Notes under the pieces: model-generated
What the model was told of the DNA's origin: nothing
The model's input: only the letters and a program-made list of their open reading frames with translations
Databases searched by the model: none
Shown: positions 5,446-14,434 of the stretch, in pieces
Layout: every line of letters begins with the position of its first letter
How positions within the stretch are numbered: position 1 is the stretch's first letter
From: Pseudomonadota bacterium
GTDB taxonomy: Bacteria; Pseudomonadota; Alphaproteobacteria; Rhizobiales; Hyphomicrobiaceae
NCBI GenBank assembly: GCA_023428365.1
Contig: JAEYYQ010000512.1
Location: 1-17,034, forward strand
DNA length: 17,034 nucleotides
Direction: 5' to 3'
Program-made: the position numbers and the translations under genes

Positions 5446-6588
5446 TTATGCAAATGGCTCTGCCGGGCCCTTGGCTGGAGGCGTGAACCATTGCGGGCCA
5501 TTCTCCGTCATGTGGATATGGTCTTCGAGCCGGATGCCAAACCGGTCCGGGTAAACGATCATCGGCTCGTTCGAAAAGCACATCCCTGGCTCCAGGATCG
5601 TCGGGTTGCCGCGCACCAAATAGGGCTCTTCATGAATCTCGAGGCCGAGACCATGACCTGCGCGATGCGGCAGTCCTGGGAGCTGGTAATCCGGACCAAG
5701 ACCATGTCTGGTGAGAACACGCCGGGCCGCGTCGTCGAGACTGCTACAGGCCGCGCCCGGCTGTGCCGCGTCGAACACGGCCTGCACGGCAGCGCGCGCG
5801 ATGCCCCACGCCTCGCTGAACGCCTTACTAGGCCCATCCAGAACATATGTCCGGGTCAGATCTGAATAGTAGCCGTCTATGCGGCAGCCGGTATCGATGA
5901 GCACCACATCGCCCGGCACATAGACTTGCTCGCCCTCCGCCCCATGCGGCAGCGATGTCGCCTCGCCAAAGGAGACGATGCAAAAAGAGGAGCCGTCATG
6001 CGCGCCCGATGACCGGTGCTGTTCATCGATGAAGCGCACAACCTCTGACGCTCGCACGCCCGGCTTGATGAAATCGCGCGCCCGCTTCTGCACGTCGAGA
6101 GTAAGATTCATCGCATACTGAATGAGCGCGATTTCAGCGGGTGACTTCCTCAAACGTAGATCGCGGATCATGCGACCGCCATCAGTGAGCCGCTCACGAC
6201 CGAAAACGCCTGCGAGCGCGAAGTAGCTGAACAGTGGCAGGGCATCATCGAGGGCGAGACGATCATCCTTGCCGAGCAACGATGCTATGAGTTCTGCGCT
6301 GCTTTCGTCCTCTTCCCAAACAACAATCTCGCCGGGCAGCTTTGGCAGGCTATCGACCCGGCTCCGCTCGAAGCCCGGAACAATATAGTGAAGTCCTGTG
6401 GGCGTGACGACCGCGCCGAAGAGCCGCTCACTCGGGTGCCAGACGAGGCCGGTGAAGTAGCGCAGGCTTTCCGTCGCACCGAGGAGAATACCGCCGAGCC
6501 CCATCGCGCCGATGGACGATTGCAGTCGCTGAAGGCGCTGCTGGCGTTCCGCGTCGGTGATAGCGGGAACGGGGTGTGGCCAAGACAT
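5446..6588 (-). CDS. M24-family metallopeptidase (Xaa-Pro dipeptidase/aminopeptidase type)
   Basis: The 380-residue protein has an N-terminal creatinase-like domain (about 12-140) and a pita-bread catalytic domain (about 150-370). All five dinuclear-metal ligands are visible: Asp232 (LIDTG), Asp243 (YYSDLTRT), His312 (GHGLGLEIHEEP), Glu341 (SNEP) and Glu355 (RLEDH). His215 and His319 are also at conserved places. It should hydrolyse the N-terminal residue from short peptides, often Xaa-Pro, in the cytoplasm; no signal peptide is seen. The ATG at 6588 has GGAG six bases upstream. The frame continues upstream to 6885, but that part overlaps the permease gene and resembles nothing. As the last gene of the peptide-uptake operon, 91 bases after the permease, it probably cleaves the dipeptide left after the first enzyme acts. 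The true substrate is not determined. Confidence 0.9.
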   Translation of the reverse strand: MSWPHPVPAITDAERQQRLQRLQSSIGAMGLGGILLGATESLRYFTGLVWHPSERLFGAVVTPTGLHYIVPGFERSRVDSLPKLPGEIVVWEEDESSAELIASLLGKDDRLALDDALPLFSYFALAGVFGRERLTDGGRMIRDLRLRKSPAEIALIQYAMNLTLDVQKRARDFIKPGVRASEVVRFIDEQHRSSGAHDGSSFCIVSFGEATSLPHGAEGEQVYVPGDVVLIDTGCRIDGYYSDLTRTYVLDGPSKAFSEAWGIARAAVQAVFDAAQPGAACSSLDDAARRVLTRHGLGPDYQLPGLPHRAGHGLGLEIHEEPYLVRGNPTILEPGMCFSNEPMIVYPDRFGIRLEDHIHMTENGPQWFTPPAKGPAEPFA

Positions 6589-6608
6589 GTCCGGCTCCAA
6601 AGCTTGGT

Positions 6609-6644
6609 TCAGGTTTTTGAGAGATCGCAGAGCAAGCGGATCAT
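6609..6644 (-). CDS. Possible 11-codon leader or spacer ORF (MIRLLCDLSKT)
   Basis: Between the permease and peptidase genes an ATG at 6644 has a strong GGGGAG seven bases upstream and reads 11 codons to TGA, ending 20 bases before the peptidase start. It could be a short translated peptide that keeps ribosomes moving through the gap, or simply a ribosome-binding-like sequence. No homology can be judged at this length. Confidence 0.2.
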   Translation of the reverse strand: MIRLLCDLSKT

Positions 6645-6679
6645 GTTCTTGCTCCCCTATAGTTTCCTCGCTCGTGGAC

Positions 6680-7558
6680 CTACCGGGAGCGAGGGTCGAG
6701 CGCGTCGCGCAGCCCGTCACCAAGAAGATTGAACGAGAGCACGGTGATGAAGATCGCAAGACCGGGCCAAAGCGCCATCCACGGAGCATTGCCAAGAAAG
6801 CGCTGAGCGGAGTTGAGCATGGAGCCCCACGAAGGGGCCGGCGGCTGCAGCCCCAGCCCCAGGAACGACATGCTCGCCTCCGCAATGATGGCTGCGGCGA
6901 CTGTCAGTGTAGCCTGAATGATCAGCGCCGGCAGGATGTTTGGCAGAATGTGCCGGACGGCGATCCGCCATTGCGGGTTACCCACCGCGCTGGCCGCCTC
7001 GACATAGTCCTCCGCCTTGATCGACAGCACCTGGCCGCGAGTGAGGCGCACGAAGATCGGCATCGCCGTAATGCCGATTGCCAGCATGGCGTTGGTGAGG
7101 CTTGGACCAAGAAAGGCCGCGAAGGCGATGGCGAGAATCAAAAACGGACAAGCCAGCATCGCATCGGTAAACCGGCTGATAAGACCATCGACCAACCCAC
7201 CGATGAAGCCCGCGGCCAGGCCGAGCGGAACCCCAATCGCCATGGCGATGCCGACCGACGTCAGCCCCGCCATCAGCGAGGCGCGGGCGCCATAGATGAT
7301 GCGTGAAAGAATATCGCGGCCGGCCTCGTCGGTGCCCAACCAGTAGAGCGCCGAGGGTGGCTTGCGCACCGCCGTCCAGCTTTGGGCGGTCGGATCATAG
7401 GGTGCGATCAGCGGAGCGAGAAGTGCGACGCCAATCATGAATAAGACGACGAACAGGCCGAACAGCGCGCTCTTGCGCTTGGACAACCGCCGCCAGACCC
7501 GGCTTCGGGAAAGCGACGAGAAAGGGCTCGCGATTTTGAGCGCAGATATCGCCGGCAC
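6680..7558 (-). CDS. Peptide ABC transporter permease (DppC/OppC type)
   Basis: The 292-residue inner-membrane protein is one of two permeases forming the channel of a dipeptide/oligopeptide importer. It shows the family's N-terminal segment (hydrophobic, about 32-53), the LGTDEAGRDILSR block (74-86), further membrane segments around 96-123, 135-170 and 206-225, the EAA coupling loop (about EDYVEAASAVGNPQWRIAVRHILPN, 183-207), and the C-terminal SFLGLGLQPPAPSWGSML signature (231-248). A last segment lies at about 262-280. Translation starts at a GTG at 7558 with GAGAGG six bases upstream, two bases after the stop of the partner permease, so the pair is tightly coupled. The length is normal. 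Whether the substrate is a dipeptide, glutathione or a gamma-glutamyl compound cannot be told from a permease sequence. Confidence 0.94.
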   Translation of the reverse strand: MPAISALKIASPFSSLSRSRVWRRLSKRKSALFGLFVVLFMIGVALLAPLIAPYDPTAQSWTAVRKPPSALYWLGTDEAGRDILSRIIYGARASLMAGLTSVGIAMAIGVPLGLAAGFIGGLVDGLISRFTDAMLACPFLILAIAFAAFLGPSLTNAMLAIGITAMPIFVRLTRGQVLSIKAEDYVEAASAVGNPQWRIAVRHILPNILPALIIQATLTVAAAIIAEASMSFLGLGLQPPAPSWGSMLNSAQRFLGNAPWMALWPGLAIFITVLSFNLLGDGLRDALDPRSR

Positions 7559-7560
7559 GG

Positions 7561-8502
7561 TCAGCCTCTCAAGCGCGGGTTGACGAGGATATATCCGATG
7601 TCAGCCAGAAGGTTCAGGATGATGTAGAAGAGCGCCGTTACGAGGACGACGCCCTGCACCACTGGGTAGTCCCGGGTAAAAACGGCGTCGACGATCAGCT
7701 TGCCAAAGCCAGGAATGGTGAAGATCTGTTCCGTCAGCACGGCGCCTGACAAAAGCGCGCCGAATTCCAGCGCCCCGAGCGTGATGATCGGTGTCAGCGC
7801 ATTGCGCATGGCGTGCTTGAAGACGACTGTCCATTCGCTGAGGCCTTTGGCTCGCGCTGTGCGCACGTAGTCGCTTTCCAGCGCTTGCAGCATGGCGCTG
7901 CGAGTATGGCGCATGATGACACCGGCGATGCCGGTGCCGAGCACGAACGCGGGCATGATCGTGGTGGCGAGGTTCATGCGCCAGTCTTCGAAGGGACTGA
8001 CGAACCCCGACGCCGGCAGCCATCCGAGGTGAACGGAAAAGAATAGGATGAGCATGATCCCGAGCCAGAAGTTCGGTACCGAGATGCCAGCCAAGGATAC
8101 GACATTCGTCGCGTAGTCGACGGGTGTATTCTTCCAGAGCGCGGATACCACTCCGCCGGCGATGCCCAGGATCAACGCCACGATAATGCCCATCACGGCA
8201 AGTTGCAGCGTGACGGGCAGTTTCAGGAGGATCAGGTCCAGCACGGGCCGGTTGTGGCGCATGGACTCGCCGAGATCGCCTCTCAGCACCCCCTGAACCC
8301 AATAGAGGTACTGGATCATGACCGGCTTATCGAGGTGATAAGCTTCCCGGATGGACGCAAGCGTCGCCTCATCGGGATTCTCGCCTGCCAGAGCGAGCGC
8401 CGGGTCTCCGGGCAGAAGATGCTGCAGCGAGAAGATGATCAGCGACAGCAGGACAACTGTCGGAACCAATTGCAGCAGGCGTCGGGCGAGAAGCGAGCGC
8501 AT
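7561..8502 (-). CDS. Peptide ABC transporter permease (DppB/OppB type)
   Basis: The 313-residue product is the DppB/OppB-type permease. It has an N-terminal membrane helix (about 10-28) followed by the periplasmic PGDPA motif (31-35) and the LDKPVMIQYLYWVQGVLRGDLG block (57-78). Membrane segments lie near 98-122, 133-158, 176-198, 236-257 and 283-307. The EAA loop is at about 211-240 (DYVRTARAKGLSEWTVVFKH), and the usual C-terminal DIGYILVNPRLR is present. It pairs with the DppC-type protein and contacts the two ATPases through the EAA loop. The ATG at 8502 lies nine bases after the stop of the ATPase gene upstream; AGG is the only ribosome-binding-like element, so coupling is likely. The protein is complete with nothing unusual. 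Confidence 0.95.
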   Translation of the reverse strand: MRSLLARRLLQLVPTVVLLSLIIFSLQHLLPGDPALALAGENPDEATLASIREAYHLDKPVMIQYLYWVQGVLRGDLGESMRHNRPVLDLILLKLPVTLQLAVMGIIVALILGIAGGVVSALWKNTPVDYATNVVSLAGISVPNFWLGIMLILFFSVHLGWLPASGFVSPFEDWRMNLATTIMPAFVLGTGIAGVIMRHTRSAMLQALESDYVRTARAKGLSEWTVVFKHAMRNALTPIITLGALEFGALLSGAVLTEQIFTIPGFGKLIVDAVFTRDYPVVQGVVLVTALFYIILNLLADIGYILVNPRLRG

Positions 8503-8511
8503 GGGTTTGGC

Positions 8512-9623
<1,112 letters not shown>

Positions 9624-9627
<4 letters not shown>

Positions 9628-10658
9628 CGCGCAAGATCCTCCAGGGGCGCCCGCCAGCAGCGGCTAAAATGGCTCGCAGTGACTTCCATCAGATCAGGCA
9701 TCTCAGCGCATGTCTCGATACGGAACGGGCAGCGCGCCTGGAACCGGCAGCCGGATGGCGGATTGGACATATCCGGGACCATGCCGGTGATCGCGACCAG
9801 CCGCTCTCGCTTCTCGTCGAGCCGCGGCAACGAGCCGAGCAGACCGACCGTATAGGGGTGCTGCGGGAAGGTGAACAAATCCTCGACGGAGCACTGCTCC
9901 ACCACTTGGCCCGCATACATCACGATGACATCATCGCAGGCTTCAGCGACTACGCCCAAGTCGTGCGTGATGAGGATGATCGCCGTTCCCGTCTTTTCCT
10001 GCAGCTCGCGCATGAGCGCCAGGACCTGAGCCTGGATGGTGACATCGAGAGCCGTCGTCGGCTCATCGGCGATCAGCAGCTCGGGGTCACAGGCGAGCGC
10101 CATAGCGATCATGACGCGCTGCCGCATCCCACCAGAAAGGTTGTGGGGATACTGATGATAGCGTGTCTCGGGAGACGGAATGCGCACGAGCCGCAACATC
10201 GCGATGGCGCGCTCAGCGGCCTCCTTCTTCGACACATTGCGATGGCGAAGGATCACCTCGCTGATCTGCTCACCGATCGTGTACGACGGATTGAGCGACG
10301 TCATCGGCTCCTGGAAGATCATTGCCAGTCTATTGCCGCGAATATCGCGCATCGCACTTTGCGACAGGGCGAGCAACTCGCGATCATCAAAGGTCACACT
10401 GCCCGCGATACGGGCGGTGTGTTCCGGCAGGAGCCGCATGATGGCCAGCGACGTGACGCTCTTGCCGCTGCCCGATTCTCCCACGATCGCGAGAGTGCGT
10501 CCTTTCTTGACGGAGAAGCTTACTCCGTCGACCGCGGTCACAACACGGGTGTCATCCGCGAAGTGAACGCGCAAGTTCCTGACCTGAAGCACAGCGGCCT
10601 CGTCAACTCGAACCAAATGGGTCGACGAGGCCTCGTCTGGATGGTGAGCGGTGCCCAT
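9624..10658 (-). CDS. Peptide ABC transporter ATP-binding protein (DppD/OppD type)
   Basis: The 344-residue ATPase shows Walker A GESGSGKS (60-67), Q-loop Gln116 within [12 protein letters not shown], signature LSGGMRQR (174-181), Walker B ELLIADEP (193-200) with Glu199, and H-loop His232. It also has the oligopeptide-family C-terminal region with Cys304, Cys310, Cys317 and Cys334. It forms the heterodimeric motor with the DppF-type protein. The ATG at 10658, 18 bases after the binding-protein gene, has no clear ribosome-binding site. A GTG at 10592, preceded by GAGG five bases away, would begin the protein at [11 protein letters not shown], where most relatives begin, and is a serious alternative start. 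The last four bases overlap the next gene. Confidence 0.94.
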
Positions 10659-10676
10659 CGAGGCTGTTTCTGCAGA

Positions 10677-12194
10677 CTAGTTCTTACGGCTCACGCCTGT
10701 CAGCCGGATGATGCCATCAGGAGCAGGCTTAAAGCCGCTCAGGTTGGCATTGTGAGCGAAGATCCACTGCGAGTGGTACAGGTAGACGAGCGGCAGATCC
10801 TTCAGCAGAAGCCCGACGGCCTTGCTGTATTCGGTTTTGCGGGATGCCACATCGCCGAGAGCGCGTGCCTTCGTGAGAATCGCATCGAGATCCTTGTTGC
10901 AGTAGTGGGCGTCATTGCCGGCTGCGCCGCACGACAGCATTGGCGTGATGTTCAGGTCGGGATCGACGCGGCCGCTCCAACCCACAAGGTGGGCCTCGAA
11001 CTTGCCCTCACGGGCAATCTTGAGCAGCGTCATCAGTTCCGTCGGCTTGATATTGACCTTGATGCCGATCTCGCCAACCATCGCCTGAATGAGTTGCGCG
11101 ACCTGCTGGCGCTCCGGATCGGTGGGAACCAGCAGTTCCAGATCGACCGACTTCACACCAGCCTCGGCCATCTTGGCGCGCGCGGCATTGATGTCACGGC
11201 CTGGAACCGGTTGATTCTTATCGTAGAAGTTACTGGTCGGCGGGAAGGGCTGATTGCCCGTCATGAACTGGCCTTCGAACACGACATTATTGATGGCCTC
11301 GCGATCGATCGCGAGGCTGAAGGCTTCACGGATCGCCGCTTTCTTCCCAGCATCGGCATCCGCGCCTTCACCGCCGACATTGAATGTGATCGCGTAGTAC
11401 CCGAGTCCGACCACAGGCGTGACTGTCAGAGCCTTGTCGGACTTGACCGAGGTAACGTCGGTTGCCGCCAGACGCTCGATCATGTCGAGCTGACCTGAGC
11501 GCAGGTTGAGCAGGCGGACGTTCGAGTCCGGCATGCCGCGGAAAACGAGCTGATCGAAGTTGTATTTGCCGGCATCGTAGTATTCGGCGAACTTCGTGAG
11601 AACGATGCGATCCTGGGCAACATGCTCGACGAACTTGTACGGGCCTGAGCAGACGGGGCCTTTGGTGAAGTTGTCGCCCAGCGCTTCGCCCGCCTTCGGG
11701 CTGATGATCATACCGGCACGGTCGGTCAGCGCGGCCAGCAAGGGAACCGACGGCTCCTTCAGGTTGATCTTGACGGTGAAATCGTCGACCACATCGACGC
11801 TGCCGATGGCGCTGATCTCCGACTTGCGGCGGGATAGCTTCATGTTCAGCGCGCGCTCAAGATTGTATTTGATCGCCGCTGCATCCATCTTCGTGCCGTC
11901 GTGAAACACGACATCGTTGCGCAGCTTGAGTGTCAGCGCGGTGCTGTCGGCATTCCATTCCCAGCTGGAGGCAAGCATGGGGATGATCTGACCGTTCCCG
12001 TCGATATCGACGATCTTGTCGCAAAGCGATTGCAACACGTGGCGGCCGACAAAGCTCCAGTTTGTGGCAGGATCAAGCGTATCGGGATCATCCTGCAAGC
12101 CGATCCTCAGAACGGACTGCTGCGCAGCGGCCGGCGCCGTGGACAGACCGGTTAAGGCAAGGCTCGCCATGAGCGCGAGATAAATCGGTTTCAT
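10677..12194 (-). CDS. Periplasmic peptide-binding protein (SBP family 5, DppA/OppA/GsiB type)
   Basis: The 505-residue product is the solute-binding protein of the importer. A signal peptide is clear: MKPIYLALMASLALTGLSTA followed by PAAA and cleavage before QQ near residue 24; there is no lipobox cysteine, so it should be soluble in the periplasm. Family 5 marks include the DTLDPA block near residue 38, FHDGTKMDAAAIKYNLER (97-114), the SGPYKF block, and a Cys pair later in the chain (MLSCGAAGNDAHYCN). It captures the substrate and delivers it to the permeases. The ATG at 12194 has an excellent GGGGAG five bases upstream; an in-frame GTG at 12209 would swallow that site. It lies 39 bases after the transferase gene. 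Ligand identity is inferred from operon partners only. Confidence 0.95.
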   Translation of the reverse strand: MKPIYLALMASLALTGLSTAPAAAQQSVLRIGLQDDPDTLDPATNWSFVGRHVLQSLCDKIVDIDGNGQIIPMLASSWEWNADSTALTLKLRNDVVFHDGTKMDAAAIKYNLERALNMKLSRRKSEISAIGSVDVVDDFTVKINLKEPSVPLLAALTDRAGMIISPKAGEALGDNFTKGPVCSGPYKFVEHVAQDRIVLTKFAEYYDAGKYNFDQLVFRGMPDSNVRLLNLRSGQLDMIERLAATDVTSVKSDKALTVTPVVGLGYYAITFNVGGEGADADAGKKAAIREAFSLAIDREAINNVVFEGQFMTGNQPFPPTSNFYDKNQPVPGRDINAARAKMAEAGVKSVDLELLVPTDPERQQVAQLIQAMVGEIGIKVNIKPTELMTLLKIAREGKFEAHLVGWSGRVDPDLNITPMLSCGAAGNDAHYCNKDLDAILTKARALGDVASRKTEYSKAVGLLLKDLPLVYLYHSQWIFAHNANLSGFKPAPDGIIRLTGVSRKN

Positions 12195-12233
12195 TCGTAC
12201 TCCCCTCACTGTCTATTCAAGATTGGATGAGAC

Positions 12234-14057
12234 TCATCGGGCAACCGCATAGCCCTGCACGCCGCGCGGATTGGCCCCTGCTTTGACAAGTTGAGTATTG
12301 CCGTCCATCTCTCTTGCGACCGCCGAAAGCCGTCCTTCCGACCAAGCATCTCCGACGGTGACTTTGTGCCCTTTTGCTGCCAACACATCGTGCGTTGCCG
12401 CGGAGAAGCGCGCCTCAATGGTGATCGCTCCGACGTTGATCTCCCGCGGCCAAAAGGAACTGGGCAGATGATCCGTATGGAAGGAGGGCGCATCGATTGC
12501 TTCCTGCAGATTCATCCCCGCGTGGATATGATACAGCAGCATGATGAGCTGCCATTGATCCTGCTGATCCCCGCCCGGCGTGCCGAAGGCCATATACGGC
12601 TTGCCGTCCTTGAATACGGTCGATGGCGTGAGGGTTGTGCGCGGGCGCACCGACGGTCTAAGGCTCGAGTTCAGCCCTTCTTCAAGCCAGAACATCTGGC
12701 CCCGCGTCGTCAGGCTGAAGCCGAGGCCCGGAATAACGGGGCTCGACTGGAACCATCCGCCGGAAGGCGTCGCCGACACCAGGTTGCCCCAGCGGTCCAC
12801 AGCGCTGACCTGGACCGTATCGCCGCGCTGAGCGCCATCACGGGTCAGCGTCGGCTCCCCACGGTCATCATTCGGTTGCCTTGCGACGGTCGGCTCGCCA
12901 CCCCCAAGTCCCGGCTGAGGAATCGTGCCTGGCGCGCGTAGCGGTGGCATAGTGGGCTTGCAATTATCCGGAGCACCCGGTCTGACTTCAAGAGAAGCCG
13001 TGCGACCGATCAGTTCTCGGCGGAGATCGGCATAGCTCGAAGAAAGCAGCGTCTGCAGAGGCACGTCCGCGGTGTCGCCATACCAGCAATCCCGGTCGGC
13101 CATCGCGAGCTTTGCGGTTTCGACGACGAGATGGACGAAGTCGGGACCGGTCGGGTCCAGGTCCGCAATGTCTGTTCCCTTAAGCATCTGCAGCATCTGC
13201 AGCAGGACCGGACCTTGCGACCATGCTCCGCACTTGAACACTTCATAGTCACCGTAGCTCACGGAGACCGGTTTTTCGATGCGAGCCGTGTACGCGGCCA
13301 TATCATGGGCGGTCAGCAACCCTTTGTGGCGGCGGCCGGAAACATCCCAGATTTCTTCGGTTGCGCAGAAGTCTTCGATCCGCTCGGCGACCGGACCGCG
13401 ATACCAGAAGTCGAGAGCGGCCTCGATCCGCGCCGTCCGGCTCGAGGCCGTCTTGGCATGATCGAGAAGGCGCCGGTAGAGATCGGCGATCTGCGGATTG
13501 CGAAAAAGCCTGCCAGCCTGAGGTGCGACCCCGTTCGGCAAATAAATCTCGGCCGAGGTCGGCCAGTGGGTCGTGAAAAGTTCGCGCATTGTGGCGATCG
13601 TGTTGGCAATGCGCGGCACGAGGGGATGGCCGTTCTCGGCATAGGAGATTGCGGGCGCAAGAACGTCCTCGAGCTCGGCTGTGCCGAAGTCGCGCAGGAG
13701 AGTCAGCCAGGCTCCGAAGGCGCCAGGCACACAGGCGGGAAGCAGGCCCGTGCCGGGGATCAGATCCAGGCCGAGAGATTTGAAATACTGAACAGTCGCT
13801 TTGGCCGGCGAGGGACCCTGGCCGGAAATGACAATCGGGGTGTCGGCGCCGGCGGGTGTCACGATGATCGGAACCTCACCGCCTGGGCCATTGAGGTGGG
13901 GCTCCACGACCTGCAGCACGAAACCGGCTGCGACCGCGGCGTCGAACGCCGTATGGCCCTTTTCGAGGATCGACATGCCGACAGTTGACGCGAGCCAGTG
14001 GGTGGAGGAGACCGCGCCGAAAGTGCCTCTCAGCTCCGGCCGCGTCGTAAAGGTCAT
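12234..14057 (-). CDS. ggt: Gamma-glutamyltransferase family protein (Ntn hydrolase)
   Basis: The 607-residue protein belongs to the gamma-glutamyltransferase family of self-cleaving Ntn hydrolases. NGPGGE (56-61) and FDAAVAAGFVLQVVEPHLNG are typical of the large subunit. The autoprocessing nucleophile is Thr414 in RGDTVQVSAVDRWGN, where the classical TTH triplet reads TVQ, as in YwrD-like branches. A Pro/Gly-rich segment of about 50 residues sits just before that threonine. There is no signal peptide (MTFTTRPELRG...), so it should act in the cytoplasm, unlike classical periplasmic GGT. It would remove a gamma-glutamyl group from an imported peptide such as glutathione. The ATG at 14057 fits the family N-terminus; a GTG at 14102 in frame is less likely. 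It is the first gene of the uptake operon. An acylase-type activity on another amide is possible. Confidence 0.9.
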   Translation of the reverse strand: MTFTTRPELRGTFGAVSSTHWLASTVGMSILEKGHTAFDAAVAAGFVLQVVEPHLNGPGGEVPIIVTPAGADTPIVISGQGPSPAKATVQYFKSLGLDLIPGTGLLPACVPGAFGAWLTLLRDFGTAELEDVLAPAISYAENGHPLVPRIANTIATMRELFTTHWPTSAEIYLPNGVAPQAGRLFRNPQIADLYRRLLDHAKTASSRTARIEAALDFWYRGPVAERIEDFCATEEIWDVSGRRHKGLLTAHDMAAYTARIEKPVSVSYGDYEVFKCGAWSQGPVLLQMLQMLKGTDIADLDPTGPDFVHLVVETAKLAMADRDCWYGDTADVPLQTLLSSSYADLRRELIGRTASLEVRPGAPDNCKPTMPPLRAPGTIPQPGLGGGEPTVARQPNDDRGEPTLTRDGAQRGDTVQVSAVDRWGNLVSATPSGGWFQSSPVIPGLGFSLTTRGQMFWLEEGLNSSLRPSVRPRTTLTPSTVFKDGKPYMAFGTPGGDQQDQWQLIMLLYHIHAGMNLQEAIDAPSFHTDHLPSSFWPREINVGAITIEARFSAATHDVLAAKGHKVTVGDAWSEGRLSAVAREMDGNTQLVKAGANPRGVQGYAVAR

Positions 14058-14104
14058 TCCCCAACGTCCCGTTATCTTGGACGACAGCGATTGCGCTTGC
14101 ACAC

Positions 14105-14124
14105 AGGCTTTGGGGAAAAAGCCT
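14105..14124 (-). other. Leader hairpin before the transferase gene
   Basis: AGGCTT (14105-14110) and AAGCCT (14119-14124) form a six-pair stem with an eight-base loop in the minus-strand leader, about 48 bases before the ATG. There is no T-run, so it is not a terminator; it might affect message stability or be chance. Confidence 0.25.
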
Positions 14125-14197
14125 TATTGAGCAAGGTGCCGTCGCGAATTGAGTTGTCAGCGTGATGAGCGCTCAGCTCAAGATCGCACACTCTTCG

Positions 14198-14216
14198 CGG
14201 GCATATTGTATGCCCG
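14198..14216. promoter_or_regulatory. Perfect 19-bp palindromic operator candidate for the uptake operon
   Basis: CGGGCATA-TTG-TATGCCCG has perfect eight-base arms. It lies between the divergent transferase operon (minus) and the ABC-F gene (plus), about 20 bases downstream of a perfect TATAAT on the minus strand. It would thus sit just after the transcription start, where a repressor could block the operon. The core resembles sites of dimeric GntR- or TetR-type regulators, but no regulator gene is nearby. Confidence 0.5.
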
Positions 14217-14235
14217 TCGCGGGCAGCGCAAGCGT

Positions 14236-14241
14236 ATTATA
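14236..14241 (-). promoter_or_regulatory. Candidate -10 box (TATAAT) of the uptake operon
   Basis: The minus strand reads ACAATATAATACG here, a perfect TATAAT in otherwise GC-rich DNA. No good -35 hexamer is found 16-18 bases upstream, so an activator may be needed or the box may be fortuitous. The transcript would start near 14229 and carry a leader of about 170 bases. Confidence 0.35.
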
Positions 14242-14377
14242 TTGTGCATCGAACCACCCCCTCTCGGACGAGAACTGCCGAAACCGCGCCCTGTCGCCAA
14301 TCAGGCCGAAGCCAACGGCATCCTCTCAGACCGGATCTCTGCCAGCCCCCTGCTGCTCGAAGTCCCCTTTCCCCGAT

Positions 14378-14434
14378 GGATCATGTGTCCTAAGAGCGCG
14401 GAAACACTTTGAGGGCTCCTTCCGCACATGATCC
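14378..14434 (+). promoter_or_regulatory. Long stem-loop enclosing the ABC-F start codon
   Basis: GGATCATGTG (14378-14387) is perfectly complementary to CACATGATCC (14425-14434), which contains the ABC-F ATG at 14428. Inside it GCGGAA (14398-14403) can pair with TTCCGC (14420-14425). The GAGGG ribosome-binding candidate at 14411-14415 lies in the terminal loop. Folding would hide the start codon and could regulate translation. Alternatively it is a decayed copy of the palindromic repeats scattered through rhizobial intergenic DNA. Confidence 0.45.

Noticed and set aside
6589..6885. N-terminal extension of the M24 peptidase
   Set aside because: It overlaps the permease gene, has an Arg/Ser/Cys-rich antisense-like composition, and the ATG at 6588 has its own GGAG site.
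13180..13206. Repeated CAGCATCTG units inside the transferase gene
   Set aside because: They encode the ordinary LQMLQML helix; two short repeats do not make a repeat element.
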